This document shows positions 6,942 to 15,949 of a stretch of 64,000 bases of DNA, one piece after another. The position numbers and the translations under genes were made by a program. Position 1 is the first letter of the stretch. Each line of letters opens with the position of its first letter. This DNA comes from Betaproteobacteria bacterium (GTDB lineage Bacteria; Pseudomonadota; Gammaproteobacteria; Burkholderiales; Rhodocyclaceae): NCBI GenBank assembly GCA_016208415.1, contig JACQYB010000061.1, positions 139,046 to 203,045 of the forward strand, given 5' to 3'. The notes beneath the pieces are model-generated. The model was not told the origin of the DNA. It made no database searches and worked only from the letters and a program-made list of their open reading frames with translations.

Positions 6942-8720
6942 TTAGGCAACGTTGGAGAGGTGGGCGGCGGCGTCGTCGCGGCCGGTCATCTGCCGCGCCT
7001 GGGACAGCGCGGCGTCCAGATCGAAAGCCGGTTCGAACGCCAGGGACTTGATGCGCCGCTCGTAGGCGGGGCGGAACTTCTCCAGCGTATCGAACACCGG
7101 GTTGCAGGCGGTGTTGCCCAGGCCGCAGTGGCTGGTGCCCTGCATCAGACGGTGGAGCTTGAACAGCTCCTCCAGGTCGTAGGGCGAGCCGTGCCCCGCC
7201 GCCACCTTGTCCATCAGACGCGCCACCAGCGCGGTGCCGACCCGGCATGGCGTGCAGAAGCCGCAGGATTCGTGGGCGAAGAAATGGGCGAAGTTGCGCG
7301 CCGTCTCGAACAGGTCGCGGGAGTGGTCGAAGACCATGAAGGCGCCCGCGCTGGGCACATCCTCGAAGGCGATGCGGCGGCCGAATTCGTGGTCCGCCAG
7401 GCATACGCCGGAAGGCCCGGAAACCTGTACCGCAAGGGGCTCGTGGGCGCCGCAGTCGGCCAGCACCTGGGCCACGGTGACGCCGAATGGGTATTCGTAG
7501 ATGCCCGGCCGGGTGCAGTCGCCGGACACGGACAGCAGTTTGGTGCCGGCGGACTTGCGGGTGCCCAGGGCGGCGTACCAGGCACCGCCGTGTTTGGCGA
7601 CGAGGCAGGCGGCGGCCAGGGTCTCCACGTTGTTCACCGTGGTGGGCCGGCCCAGGTAGCCGTGGGTCACCGGGAACGGCGGGCGGATGCGCGGGCGGCC
7701 GGGCTTGCCTTCCAGCGACTCGATGAGCGCCGACTCCTCGCCACAGATGTAGGCGCCGGCGCCCAGGTGGATCTCGATGTCGAAGGCGAAATCGCGCCCG
7801 AGGATGCCCGCACCCAGCAGCTTCTGCGCCCGGCGCCTTGCCAGCACGGTCTCCAGCGGCTCCAGCAGGTGGCGGTACTCGCCCCGCAGGTAGAGCAGGC
7901 CGAGACTTGCGCCCACCGCCAGGCCGGCGATGGTCATGCCCTCGAACACCAGGTCGGCGTGGCTCGTCAGGAGCACCCGGTCCTTGAAGGTGCCCGGCTC
8001 GCCCTCGTCGGCATTGCAGACCACGTAGCGGACATCGGCTTCGGCGCCGCGGCAGGCGGCCCATTTCTGGCCGGTGGGAAAGCCGGCGCCGCCGCGTCCG
8101 CGCAGGCCGGCAGCCTTCACCTCGTCCAGCATCGCCGGCGCGCCGCGCTCCAGGGCCGCGGCCAGGGCTGCGCCCGGCGTCAGACCGTGGCCCAGCAGGA
8201 CGTCGCTGCGGCGGATGTTGTCTTCGACCTGGAAGTATTCCTCCGGCCACCCCAACACCGGGGTGCCGGCGCGCACCAGTTCCACGATCTCGTCTACCCG
8301 CTGCGGCGTCATGCGCGTCACCGCCCGGTAATTCACCAGCAGGGCCGGCCCCTGGTCACCCATGCCGGTGCAGGAGGTGGTATCCACGCTCACCAGGCCG
8401 TCCTCGGACACGCGCCCCGGTTCCAGCCACAGCTTGCGGCACATGGACTGCATCAGCTCCGTGCTGCCCAGCATGCGGTCGGTGATGTTGTCGCTCCACA
8501 GGATGCGGTAGCGCCCCATGGGCCGGGTGTGGAAGAAGCTGTAGAACTCGGCGGTGGCCTGCACACGGGCGCGCGGCCAGCCCACTGCGGCGGCGATCGC
8601 GGTGATCACCTCGGGGGGCAGCCATCCGAGCGTCTCCTGGGTTTCGCGCAGGATCTGCATCAGGCGCGTGCCGTCGCGTCGGTGACGCTCGAGGATGGGA
8701 TTGAGGAGGGTGGAGGGCAT
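6942..8720 (-). CDS. hoxF: NAD-reducing hydrogenase flavoprotein subunit HoxF
   Basis: Diaphorase subunit that passes electrons between FMN and NAD(H). Residues 1 to about 170 form the thioredoxin-like (HoxE/NuoE-type) domain; the NuoF-like part follows with the GRGGAGFPTG nucleotide-binding loop, NADEGEPGTFKDR of the FMN site and the [4Fe-4S] motif SCGFCTPC with its fourth Cys in GLGNTAC. At 592 residues it matches the fused HoxF type, so no separate hoxE is needed. The start at MPSTLLNP is preceded by AGGAG; a longer frame to 8804 lacks family homology. First gene of hoxFUYHW. Confidence 0.95.
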   Translation of the reverse strand: MPSTLLNPILERHRRDGTRLMQILRETQETLGWLPPEVITAIAAAVGWPRARVQATAEFYSFFHTRPMGRYRILWSDNITDRMLGSTELMQSMCRKLWLEPGRVSEDGLVSVDTTSCTGMGDQGPALLVNYRAVTRMTPQRVDEIVELVRAGTPVLGWPEEYFQVEDNIRRSDVLLGHGLTPGAALAAALERGAPAMLDEVKAAGLRGRGGAGFPTGQKWAACRGAEADVRYVVCNADEGEPGTFKDRVLLTSHADLVFEGMTIAGLAVGASLGLLYLRGEYRHLLEPLETVLARRRAQKLLGAGILGRDFAFDIEIHLGAGAYICGEESALIESLEGKPGRPRIRPPFPVTHGYLGRPTTVNNVETLAAACLVAKHGGAWYAALGTRKSAGTKLLSVSGDCTRPGIYEYPFGVTVAQVLADCGAHEPLAVQVSGPSGVCLADHEFGRRIAFEDVPSAGAFMVFDHSRDLFETARNFAHFFAHESCGFCTPCRVGTALVARLMDKVAAGHGSPYDLEELFKLHRLMQGTSHCGLGNTACNPVFDTLEKFRPAYERRIKSLAFEPAFDLDAALSQARQMTGRDDAAAHLSNVA

Positions 8721-8758
8721 CGGATCTTCTCCTGGTCTGCCGGGCTGCCGGAAAGCGG

Positions 8759-8788
8759 ATATAACGGACGGCAATGACGGTTTGTCCA
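8759..8788 (-). promoter_or_regulatory. hoxF: Possible sigma-70 promoter of hoxFUYHW
   Basis: On the minus strand TGGACA (8788-8783) is followed 18 bp later by TTATAT, overlapping TATATC (8764-8758). The -35 matches five of six positions, the -10 is moderate. Transcription would start about 30 bp before the hoxF ATG. The remaining 8789-9002 stretch shows no gene or other clear signal. Confidence 0.35.
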
Positions 8789-9002
8789 GCCCGCCGCGCC
8801 ACATCGGGCATCACGCGTGCTGCCATCGGCCTTCGGACGGCATTTTACGACCGCCCGTGCCATGCAGGACATGATTTACCCAAGATGATACCGAAATGGC
8901 CCGGGCGTGACCACGACGAACGTCAAACGGCGACGAGTTGGGAGCATGGTGCAGGGCACCGCCCCGCAGCCATGGCTGCGGTGACGGCCGCCCCGCCAGG
9001 GA

Positions 9003-11036
9003 TTACTTGAGTACCTGGAACAGGTTGTTGAAGTCGTCCGTCCACGTCCCCAGGCCAGGGATGGGCCGTATCGGGGTGGTGCGGCGGCGGATGGATTCCT
9101 GCTCCAGCACTTCCCGGCGGCTGGCCACCAGCATCCAGTCGGTGTCGCGCAGGGCGGGGTTGTCCGTCTGGTCGTGGATGAGCACGGCATGGAGCCCGCG
9201 GGCGGCGGCGATCTTCTCCACCACCGGGGGCAGCCACAGGAAGCGGTTGGTGAGGTGGAAGGCGACGATGCCGCCGGGCTTCATGTGGCGAAGATAGACG
9301 TCCATGGCCTCGGCGGTGATGAGATGCACCGGCACCGAATCGCCGGAGAAGGCATCCACCGCCAGCACGTCGAAGTCCTGGGGCGCCTCCCGCTCCAGGG
9401 ACAGGCGGGCATCCCCCAGCACCTTCTCGATGCGCGCCGCGCTGTCGCGCATGAAGCTGAACTCGCTCTCGGCCAGTTCGAACACCTGGGGGTTGATCTC
9501 GTAGATGCGGTAGGTGTCGCCCGGCTGGCCGTAGACGGCCAGGGTACCCGCTCCCAGTCCGATGAGGCCCACCTTCTTGTTGCGCGGCTCGGTGGCGGCG
9601 ATGGCCAGGCCGATGCCGGCGGTGCGCCCGTAGTAGGCGGTGGGCTCGCGGCGCCGTTCGGGGGCGAGGAGCTGCTCGCCGTGCTTGACGGAGCCGTGGT
9701 AGAGCTGGCGCACGTCCTCGCCGGGATTGTCGCGGTGCGAATCCAGGCTCAGCAGGGTGCCGTAGAAGTTGCGCGCGATGCGCCGACTGCCCTCGAAATC
9801 GTCCGTGACCTGCGCGTACAGGGTCCAGCCGCACAGCGCCGCCAGCGCCGCCGCCGCCATCACCAGCGTCCTGCGCTCCCGCAGCAACACCGTCGCGAGC
9901 AGCGCGGTCACGACGAATCCGATGCCCAGCTCATAGTAGGCCGGCAACACCCGCGGCGCCACCAGCCCCACGGCCACGCCGCCCAGCGCCCCGCCCAGCG
10001 ACACCATGAGGTAGAAGCGCGTCAGGTGGCGCGGGCCGGGGCGCATGCGCGCCAGCTCGCCGTGGAAGAACATGCAGGAGAAGAACAGACCCGCGGCATA
10101 GAGCGGGATGGCGACCTTGATGTCGCCGCCGATGGACCCGTCCTGCAGGCCCCAGGCGCACAGCGCCAGCAGCGCCGCCGTGGGCAGGAGGAAGACCGAC
10201 CGCCGATACCAACGGTCGCTCTCGAAACACAGCACGAAAGTAAACAGGTAGATGGTCAGGGGCAGCAGCCACAGGAAGGGAATGGCGGCGATGTTCTGGG
10301 TGATGTGGTTGGTGATGGCCAGCAACAGCCAGGAACCCATGGCCGCCGGCGCCAGCCACAGCAGGTAGTCGCGGGCGGCGGGATCCCAGTCGCCCTCCGG
10401 CTCGTGGCGCGGCGAGTGGCCCTCGGGCGGCAGGGCATGGACGTGGCGCAGGAAGAACAGCCCCGCCACCGCGCACAACACGACAAACACCCCATACCCC
10501 AGCGACCAGGCGTGGGCCTGCCCCACCAGGGCAGCCTGCGGCTCGATCAGGAAGGGGTAGCTCACCAGCGCCACCAGGGAGGCCAGGTTGGACAGGGAAA
10601 AGTAGCGATAGACGTGGGCACCCAGCTCGGCACGGGCCACCCAGGACTGGATCAGCGGCCCCGTGGTGGACAGCAGGAAGTAAGGCAGGCCGATGGTCGC
10701 CAGCAGCAGGCCCAGGATCAGCAGCGTCGGATCCTCGCTGCCCACGGGCTTCCAGCGCGCCTCGGCGACGATGGGCAGGAAGGCCAGGCTGGCCGCCAGC
10801 AGCGTCACATGGACCACCACCTGGCGCCGCGCCACCAGGCGGCGCGAGATCCAGTCCGAATACGCATAGCCCGCCAGCAGCACCACCTGGAAGAACACCA
10901 TGCAGATCGCCCACACCGCCGCCGAGCCGCCGAACCAGGGCAGGATCTGCTTGGCGATCAGCGGCTGGACGAGAAACAGCGAAAAGGCGCTGGCGAAGAT
11001 GGTGCCGGCGAAGAGGAGGGTGGACAGGGCGGGCAT
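9003..11036 (-). CDS. Membrane-anchored spermidine synthase-like protein
   Basis: Fusion of an N-terminal multi-pass membrane region (about residues 1-420, roughly 12 hydrophobic segments) to a C-terminal SpeE-like Rossmann domain. The latter shows VGLIGLGAGTLA (nucleotide-binding Gly-rich loop), YEINPQV with an acidic residue, and DVLAVDAFSGDSVPVHL, where polyamine synthases have their catalytic Asp. Similar proteins are common in proteobacteria and usually annotated as fused MFS/spermidine synthase; the substrate is unknown and aminopropyl transfer is not proven. Start at MPALSTLL chosen for its signal-like first helix; GAGA lies upstream. Length 677. Confidence 0.85.
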   Translation of the reverse strand: MPALSTLLFAGTIFASAFSLFLVQPLIAKQILPWFGGSAAVWAICMVFFQVVLLAGYAYSDWISRRLVARRQVVVHVTLLAASLAFLPIVAEARWKPVGSEDPTLLILGLLLATIGLPYFLLSTTGPLIQSWVARAELGAHVYRYFSLSNLASLVALVSYPFLIEPQAALVGQAHAWSLGYGVFVVLCAVAGLFFLRHVHALPPEGHSPRHEPEGDWDPAARDYLLWLAPAAMGSWLLLAITNHITQNIAAIPFLWLLPLTIYLFTFVLCFESDRWYRRSVFLLPTAALLALCAWGLQDGSIGGDIKVAIPLYAAGLFFSCMFFHGELARMRPGPRHLTRFYLMVSLGGALGGVAVGLVAPRVLPAYYELGIGFVVTALLATVLLRERRTLVMAAAALAALCGWTLYAQVTDDFEGSRRIARNFYGTLLSLDSHRDNPGEDVRQLYHGSVKHGEQLLAPERRREPTAYYGRTAGIGLAIAATEPRNKKVGLIGLGAGTLAVYGQPGDTYRIYEINPQVFELAESEFSFMRDSAARIEKVLGDARLSLEREAPQDFDVLAVDAFSGDSVPVHLITAEAMDVYLRHMKPGGIVAFHLTNRFLWLPPVVEKIAAARGLHAVLIHDQTDNPALRDTDWMLVASRREVLEQESIRRRTTPIRPIPGLGTWTDDFNNLFQVLK

Positions 11037-11128
11037 ATTCGATTTCTCTCGGACCGGCCCGGGCGGGGCCGTGGCGCAACAGGTTACATCCATTTCGCAA
11101 GCCCGGGGGCATCGCGCCCGCGCTTGAA

Positions 11129-11481
11129 ATGCGCCCCCAGGTCGGCAACACCACCCTGGCGTGGCTGACGTTTGCCGGTCTGCCCTACCGCGACCTGGAG
11201 AACTCCGCCACCCAGGCCCTGTCCCTGGAAGACCCCCGCTTCAGCTCGATGCCGACGCCGAAGTGGGCCTGCTGCTGGAAGGCCGCGACGGCCTGCACGC
11301 GGTGGAGGTGAAGACGTCCCGCGCGGTCTCGCCGCACCTGGGGCGCACCCTGCGCGCCATCCTCGCCGATACCGGTGCGCGCACCGCCGCCGTCATCGAC
11401 CAGGGAGCGGGCGTGGAACCCCTGGCCGCGGGCATCGAACAGCGCGGATTCGACGCCGCCCGGCAATGGCTTCCGGGCTGA
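11129..11481 (+). pseudogene. Relic of a DUF4143-type AAA ATPase
   Basis: The frame from 11129 reads QVGNTTLAW followed by LPYRDLENSATQALSLEDPRF, which matches the start of DUF4143 ATPases (Walker A normally QVGKTTL; here the Lys is Asn). The other frame, ending at 11481, reads AEVGLLLEGRDGLHAVEVKTSRA, the C-terminal nuclease-like end of the same family. The two parts join near 11235-11255 with a frame change, and some 250 residues of the middle are missing. Clearly non-functional. The sequence 11482-11766 after it holds only a small GCGGCC/GGCCGC hairpin. Confidence 0.65.
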
Positions 11482-11766
11482 GGTGGGGCAGGAGCTGACG
11501 CCAGTGGCGTTACCGTGAAACGAGTTCTCACCGGGACGGACCGTGCCAGCCGAGCCGCCGGTGGCGGCAACGATCGGCGCCCGCGGGGCGCCCTATGCAA
11601 TTCCTCCCCAACAATTGCCTCTCCTGCGCGAATGAGTTGGCATTTTGGTTGCGGCCGTAGGCCGCGTTATGAGCCATGGGCGTCGCGCCGGGGGGAGTTC
11701 CATCCTCCGGGGTAGTCGCCGCCATGATCGTTGGGTTTACTTACCGCCTGCTCCGCAACGCACGGG

Positions 11767-12246
11767 CTATCGCCGTACCCGAGCCAGCACATCCGCGCTA
11801 ATCCGATAGCCTGTATTTCTCATGGTTTCAATGAGTTGCGCTGCATCCTCGATGATCCCCCGCTGCTGTGCAATATCCAGCAGGCGAACCGTGCCGATGA
11901 AGGCCAGCCCAAGTCTTGCCGCCTGTTTGCGGGCGAGTCGGTCATCCATGATCAGCAGGGAATCCTGGTGCCGCAAAGCCAGGCGAATGGCTTCCTTTTC
12001 ACCCTCTCCCAGGCTGCGAGGCAACGCCGGGACAGCCATTTCTTCATTTTGCGCAACGACCTGCAATATTTCCGCCTGGATGGCCTGTTGAATTCTCTGG
12101 CTGTCCTGGCAGGATCTTGCGAGACATTCCGTTTGCACCACGGCCGGAACGGCTACGCCGCCGAACAGCCGCTCCAGAACGTGTAATCCATCGACTTTCG
12201 CCAGTGCAATCAGCGGCCCCGCATCGGCTATGACGACTTGAGCCAT
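11767..12246 (-). CDS. DUF3368-family PIN-domain toxin
   Basis: 159 residues, PIN-like fold of the DUF3368 family, usually the toxin of a pair with UPF0175 antitoxins. Motifs: VIADAGPLIALAK at the N-terminus, a Glu in VVQTECLAR, GEGEKEAIRLAL and LLIMDDRLARKQA, giving the acidic cluster of an RNase site. It starts within the antitoxin gene (19-bp overlap), implying coupled expression. Confidence 0.8.
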   Translation of the reverse strand: MAQVVIADAGPLIALAKVDGLHVLERLFGGVAVPAVVQTECLARSCQDSQRIQQAIQAEILQVVAQNEEMAVPALPRSLGEGEKEAIRLALRHQDSLLIMDDRLARKQAARLGLAFIGTVRLLDIAQQRGIIEDAAQLIETMRNTGYRISADVLARVRR

Positions 12247-12569
12247 GCGCCGACATCCCGGGCTTCCTGTTCGACCGTTTCGTCGGCCTTGACGATTTCG
12301 ATTCCCAGGTCATCGAGATGCTGGATGAAATCGACCAGCGCCAGGCCGCTAAGCCTGGCGGCACCCCCCAGCGACAACACGCCGTCGCGGTACAACACGG
12401 CGGCAAGCGCAGGACGCAGACCCTGTTCCGTTTCCGCCAGGGACTTGCCGAGATGCAACAAGACCGCATCCGGCTCGTTGCCTTTGAGAATCAGCACAGG
12501 TTCCTGCCGGGCCTGACGCAGGGCGAGGGAAGGGTTCTTCTTCAGATCACGCACATTTGTGGCATACAT
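12228..12569 (-). CDS. Antitoxin with Phd-like N-terminus and UPF0175 C-terminus
   Basis: 113 residues. The first ~45 (NVRDLKKNPSLALRQA, EPVLILKGNEPDAVL) resemble Phd/YefM DNA-binding antitoxins; the rest (ALAAVLYRDGVLSLGGAARLSGL, DLGIEIVKAD) matches UPF0175, a helix-turn-helix-like family found with DUF3368 toxins. It overlaps the toxin gene by 19 bp. Predicted to bind and neutralise the neighbouring PIN protein and to repress the pair. Confidence 0.75.
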   Translation of the reverse strand: MYATNVRDLKKNPSLALRQARQEPVLILKGNEPDAVLLHLGKSLAETEQGLRPALAAVLYRDGVLSLGGAARLSGLALVDFIQHLDDLGIEIVKADETVEQEARDVGAWLKSS

Positions 12570-12904
12570 GGCTTGGAGCCCTCAGGATGGTCCTTGGAAT
12601 GTAGTCTACGCGCCCGGCACACGATTGCCAAGAACGAGGCATCTGCCATCCCGCCCAGACATCGAGGCAACGCTGTGGCACGTCATCCGGGACGAACTTG
12701 CGGAGAAACGAACCACGTGAACGCGCACAGCCGCACCTGCTTCGACGGGGAAGATGGGGTTCCCTTCCCACCCGTGGTTGGCCTTCCGGCTCGTCCACCC
12801 ACCCTGCGGGCCGACGGCCCATCCAATCCCACCTCTCACCTTCGGAAAGTTGAGTTTCAAGAATAGGGCACTATAATTTTGTAACTACAGGACAGGAGTT
12901 ACGT
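12570..12904. promoter_or_regulatory. Gene-free spacer with the brnTA promoter and operator
   Basis: Most of the 335 bp shows nothing recognisable. Its right end holds a strong plus-strand promoter: TTGAGT at 12850-12855, 16-bp spacer, consensus TATAAT at 12872-12877. Just downstream GTAACT (12881-12886) and AGTTAC (12897-12902) form an inverted repeat over the ribosome site, a likely binding site for the BrnA antitoxin. Confidence 0.6.
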
Positions 12905-13189
12905 TTGATCACCTGAGACGAAGCCAAGAACCGTGCCAACCGACGCAAGCACGGCATCAGCTTTGAAGCAGCCCAGTTGGTGTTCGATGACCCATTGCAC
13001 CTCACACGGCAAGACCGCATCGAGAACGGGGAACAGCGCTGGCAGACCATGGGTCTGGTTGGTGGTGTGGTTCTGCTATTGGTCGCCCATACCGTATATG
13101 AGGATACGACGGGCGAAGGACATATCCGCATCATTTCGGCGCGACGAGCAACGAAGCTGGAAAGGACCATCCATGAGCAAGGTACCTGA
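12905..13189 (+). pseudogene. brnT: brnT toxin gene with a premature stop
   Basis: BrnT is the RelE-fold ribonuclease of the BrnTA pair. From the TTG at 12905, six bases after an AGGAG ribosome site, codons read start-I-T then TGA (12914-12916), then D-E-A-K-N-R and an otherwise intact BrnT protein with KHGISFEAAQLVFDD, a central strand region and HIRIISARRATKLER at the end. Family members have Trp at that stop position (TGG to TGA). Either a sequencing error, readthrough, or a killed toxin; a downstream TTG at 12977 would lack the N-terminal third. Confidence 0.75.
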
Positions 13190-13445
13190 ATCGATCCGCA
13201 AGGAACTGGCGGCGCTGGCCGCCAAACCGGAAAGCGAAATCGACTTTTCCGACATTCCAGCCACGACCGAAAAGGACTGGCAGGGTGCCGTTCGCGGGCG
13301 TTTCTACAAGCCGACCAAACGGCAACTGACGGTGCGCATCGATGCTGACGTGCTCGAGTGGCTCAAAGGGCAAGGCAAGGGTTACCAGAGCCGCTTGAAC
13401 GACATTCTGCGCGCCGCGATGCTCAAGAACCTGCAGCATCGCTAG
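13173..13445 (+). CDS. brnA: BrnA-type antitoxin
   Basis: 90-residue ribbon-helix-helix antitoxin of the BrnA/DUF4415 family. The C-terminal half QLTVRIDADVLEWLKGQGKGYQSRLNDILRAAM (split strand plus two helices) is the DNA-binding part; the N-terminal half binds the toxin. The ATG has AAAGGA upstream and overlaps the end of brnT by 17 bp. It appears intact although its toxin gene carries a stop, so it may now be an orphan repressor. Confidence 0.85.
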   Translation: MSKVPESIRKELAALAAKPESEIDFSDIPATTEKDWQGAVRGRFYKPTKRQLTVRIDADVLEWLKGQGKGYQSRLNDILRAAMLKNLQHR

Positions 13446-13478
13446 ATTCGCCGACAGCGCGCCGGGCGATTGCGGACG

Positions 13479-14660
13479 CTACTTCACCCACACCACCTGC
13501 TCATCCACCGCGTAGAGCCGGCAATCCTGCGCCGCCGCGTGGCGGTTGCAGCGTTCCAGCGCGGCGCTCATGGCGTTGCCACGGCCAGTGATGTAGGCCC
13601 AGGCGCCGGTGGGGCCAATGGCGAACGCCTTGGGCGCCTGGCCTTCGAGGTATTTCCGGTAGCCGTCCCTGCCACCTTGCCGGACGTGGGGCAGCACGTC
13701 CGGATCGTCCGCCGGCGCGAACCCCGTCGCCTCCGGTACCGGTGCCTCATGGCTCGCCAGGCGGATGTCGTGGATCGGCTTGTTCGGCAGGCCCAGTTCG
13801 CCCAGAAACGCCCCCACCTCGGGCAACCAGATCGCCAGGCCGCGGTGCGCGCCGAACATGCCGTGGGCGTCGCCTGCGGCGAACTCGCCGAAGGCCACCA
13901 GACGCGCCTTTCCGCCCGCCTCCACGTACTTCGCGTGCATCTCGCGGTAGAGCCAGGGCTGCCAGTAGGAATCGTTGTCGCCGTAGAACCACAGCGAGGG
14001 GATGCGGGTTTCCGCACCATAGCTGCCGAGGGCGCGGGCCAGCGTCTGCTCCCAGCCCGGGCAATTCTCCTGGCGCAGCCCGCCGGCGAAGTTGACCAGC
14101 CCCAGCACGCCCGGCGTGTTGCGCGTGCCGAAAGCCAGGGTGGTCAACCCGCCGTGGGACTGGCCGAAGACCAGCATGCGCTGCGCATCCGCCCAGGGCT
14201 GGGTGCGCAGCCAGTCCGCCACGGCCTGGACGTCGTCGGCCTGCGCCCGGCCGTTGCTCTCGACGTTGCAGCCGCCGCCCACGTAGGCACCGCCGGACTT
14301 CGAGAAGCCCTGGCGCATGGGAAGGACCACGGCGTAACCGCGCGCCAGCAACTCCCGGGCGGGGCCCTGGAAGCGTGCCCGGGCCTGGAACCTGGAATCG
14401 CCCGACGCCTTGCCGTGATTGATGATGACCGCGGGAAATGGTCCGTCGCCGGGAGGCTTGAAGACGGTCGTCTCCAGTCCGAGGGTGAACAGCCCCGGCT
14501 TGGGCACCATCACCACTTCCTCGCGCAGGTTGGCGTTCAGTTGCGCCACTGCGCCGCCCACGCCCAGGGCCGCCAGCAGCGCGGCGGCGCCGAGCAGGCG
14601 CGCCACCTGCCGCGGCACGAACGCGCGCCCGGCAAAGCGGACGATCGGGGCATTCATCAT
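13479..14660 (-). CDS. Secreted/anchored alpha/beta hydrolase (dienelactone hydrolase-like)
   Basis: 393 residues with a hydrophobic N-terminal segment (about 15-40) that should export or anchor it. The alpha/beta-hydrolase fold shows the strand-loop VIINHGKASG, the nucleophile elbow FGQSHGG (Ser), a later Asp in WFYGDNDSYW and a His in AAGDAHGMFG, completing a plausible triad. Substrate not predictable. Its ATG overlaps the stop of the zinc-ribbon gene upstream (14657-14660), so the two are translated together. Confidence 0.8.
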   Translation of the reverse strand: MMNAPIVRFAGRAFVPRQVARLLGAAALLAALGVGGAVAQLNANLREEVVMVPKPGLFTLGLETTVFKPPGDGPFPAVIINHGKASGDSRFQARARFQGPARELLARGYAVVLPMRQGFSKSGGAYVGGGCNVESNGRAQADDVQAVADWLRTQPWADAQRMLVFGQSHGGLTTLAFGTRNTPGVLGLVNFAGGLRQENCPGWEQTLARALGSYGAETRIPSLWFYGDNDSYWQPWLYREMHAKYVEAGGKARLVAFGEFAAGDAHGMFGAHRGLAIWLPEVGAFLGELGLPNKPIHDIRLASHEAPVPEATGFAPADDPDVLPHVRQGGRDGYRKYLEGQAPKAFAIGPTGAWAYITGRGNAMSAALERCNRHAAAQDCRLYAVDEQVVWVK

Positions 14661-15928
14661 CGGCTCACCGAGTACTCGACGAGTTCTATGGACCGCCTCG
14701 ACTGCTGCCCGGTCTGGAGATCCTCGCTGGTTTCCTCCGTCTTCACCGAGCGCTTGGCCGCCGCGGCGAACCACGAGACATCCGTCGCCCTGGAGAGCAG
14801 CGCGCCGTTTTCCAGCGTCTCGATCCGCAGCATCACCCGGACCGCGTCGAAGCTGCCGGCGCGCACCTGCACCCGCTCCTGCCCCTGGACCTCGCCGGAC
14901 AGGCGATAGACCCGTTCGGGACGGCCGTCGGAAAACCGCTTGCGCACCTCGGCGTTCCACGTCCTGCCCGTCTCCAGCGGGAAATCCAGGTAGCGCATGG
15001 GCGGGGAGTAGTCGGCGCCCTTGCCGGACGGCTCCCTTTCCGACACCAGGTTCCACTCCGGCGTGTAGGTCAGCGTGCGGGTATAGTTGGAGCGAGTGTT
15101 GCGCGAGGTCATGGTGATGCCGGAACTGCTCACCGCTGTGACAAGGCGCTCCGTGGAGTTGCTCCACTGCGGATTGAGGTGGTCGGTGGTCTGCAGCACC
15201 CAGCGGTCGCCGATGCGGATGTCGGGGGTGGAAACGGAAGCCGGAAGAGTCTGCGGTGGCGTCGATGGAGGAGGCACCGGGGGAGTGACCACAGGCGTGG
15301 TAGGTGGCTTGAATCCTTGGCCAGGCGGTGCGACCGGCGCGGAAGTAACCGGCGGTACCACGCCAGGCTTGGATTCCTGCTTGCCCATCGAACTCCACAG
15401 CACCACCGTGACCGCCAGCACGGCCGCCACGACGAACGCGGAGGTGAGCGAAAGCCCGCGCTTCGGCGGCGCAGCGGGGGCTGGCGCCGGTTCGCCCGGG
15501 CGTGACGGCGGCGGCGCTACAGGCGGCGGTTCCGGTGGCGGTTCCGGCGGCTCCTCGACCCGGAAGCCCATGGAATTCGAGACGCCGCCGTCCGGATTGG
15601 CAACCCGCAGCGACCAGGCCCCGGCGGGGCGCGGATCGTCAAGGACAACGACGGCCCGCGACGCGTCAAGGATCTGCACGCTGTCCGGCTCTGAACCCAG
15701 CGAGAACTCCGACGAGGGCGAACTGACGGTGACGCGCATGCCCTCCTGAAAGCCCTCCCCCGCCAAGTGAATCGAGCGGATCTCCGTGCCGGCCACGAAG
15801 GCATCCGGCGCAACCGAATCAATGCGCGGCGCAGCGGGGAGTTCCACGACAAGCCCGCAGAAGGGGCAATAGCGCACCACTCCCCCGAGGTGCGCGCGAC
15901 ATGACTGGCATTTGTACTGCGCTTCCAC
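14657..15928 (-). CDS. Zinc-ribbon membrane protein with TIG-like domain
   Basis: 423 residues. In order: zinc ribbon with CQSC and CPFC (residues 7-25), an Ig-like/TIG-type beta domain (about 35-125: VAGTEIRSIHLAGEGF, GGVSNSMGF), a Pro-rich linker, one transmembrane helix (about 160-180), a second Pro-rich linker, then a beta-rich extracytoplasmic domain of about 190 residues (RIGDRWVLQTTDHL, VRAGSFDAVRVMLRIET) resembling DUF3108-type lipoprotein domains. No enzyme motif. It shares the zinc-ribbon plus membrane layout with the protein at 17873-18856. Confidence 0.75.
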   Translation of the reverse strand: MEAQYKCQSCRAHLGGVVRYCPFCGLVVELPAAPRIDSVAPDAFVAGTEIRSIHLAGEGFQEGMRVTVSSPSSEFSLGSEPDSVQILDASRAVVVLDDPRPAGAWSLRVANPDGGVSNSMGFRVEEPPEPPPEPPPVAPPPSRPGEPAPAPAAPPKRGLSLTSAFVVAAVLAVTVVLWSSMGKQESKPGVVPPVTSAPVAPPGQGFKPPTTPVVTPPVPPPSTPPQTLPASVSTPDIRIGDRWVLQTTDHLNPQWSNSTERLVTAVSSSGITMTSRNTRSNYTRTLTYTPEWNLVSEREPSGKGADYSPPMRYLDFPLETGRTWNAEVRKRFSDGRPERVYRLSGEVQGQERVQVRAGSFDAVRVMLRIETLENGALLSRATDVSWFAAAAKRSVKTEETSEDLQTGQQSRRSIELVEYSVSR

Positions 15929-15949
15929 AGCCTCACCCTGCTTTCCGCA

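Noticed and set aside
8100..8720. A separate hoxE gene
   Set aside because: The thioredoxin-like domain is fused at the N-terminus of HoxF, so no separate gene is expected or seen.
8830..8865. TGGCACGGG upstream of hoxF as a sigma-54 promoter
   Set aside because: There is no GC element at the right distance; the -12 position reads GTCG.
14661..15398. N-terminal extension of the alpha/beta hydrolase frame to 15398
   Set aside because: The extension overlaps the zinc-ribbon/TIG gene in another frame and has no domain; the signal-anchor at MMNAPIV is the sensible start.
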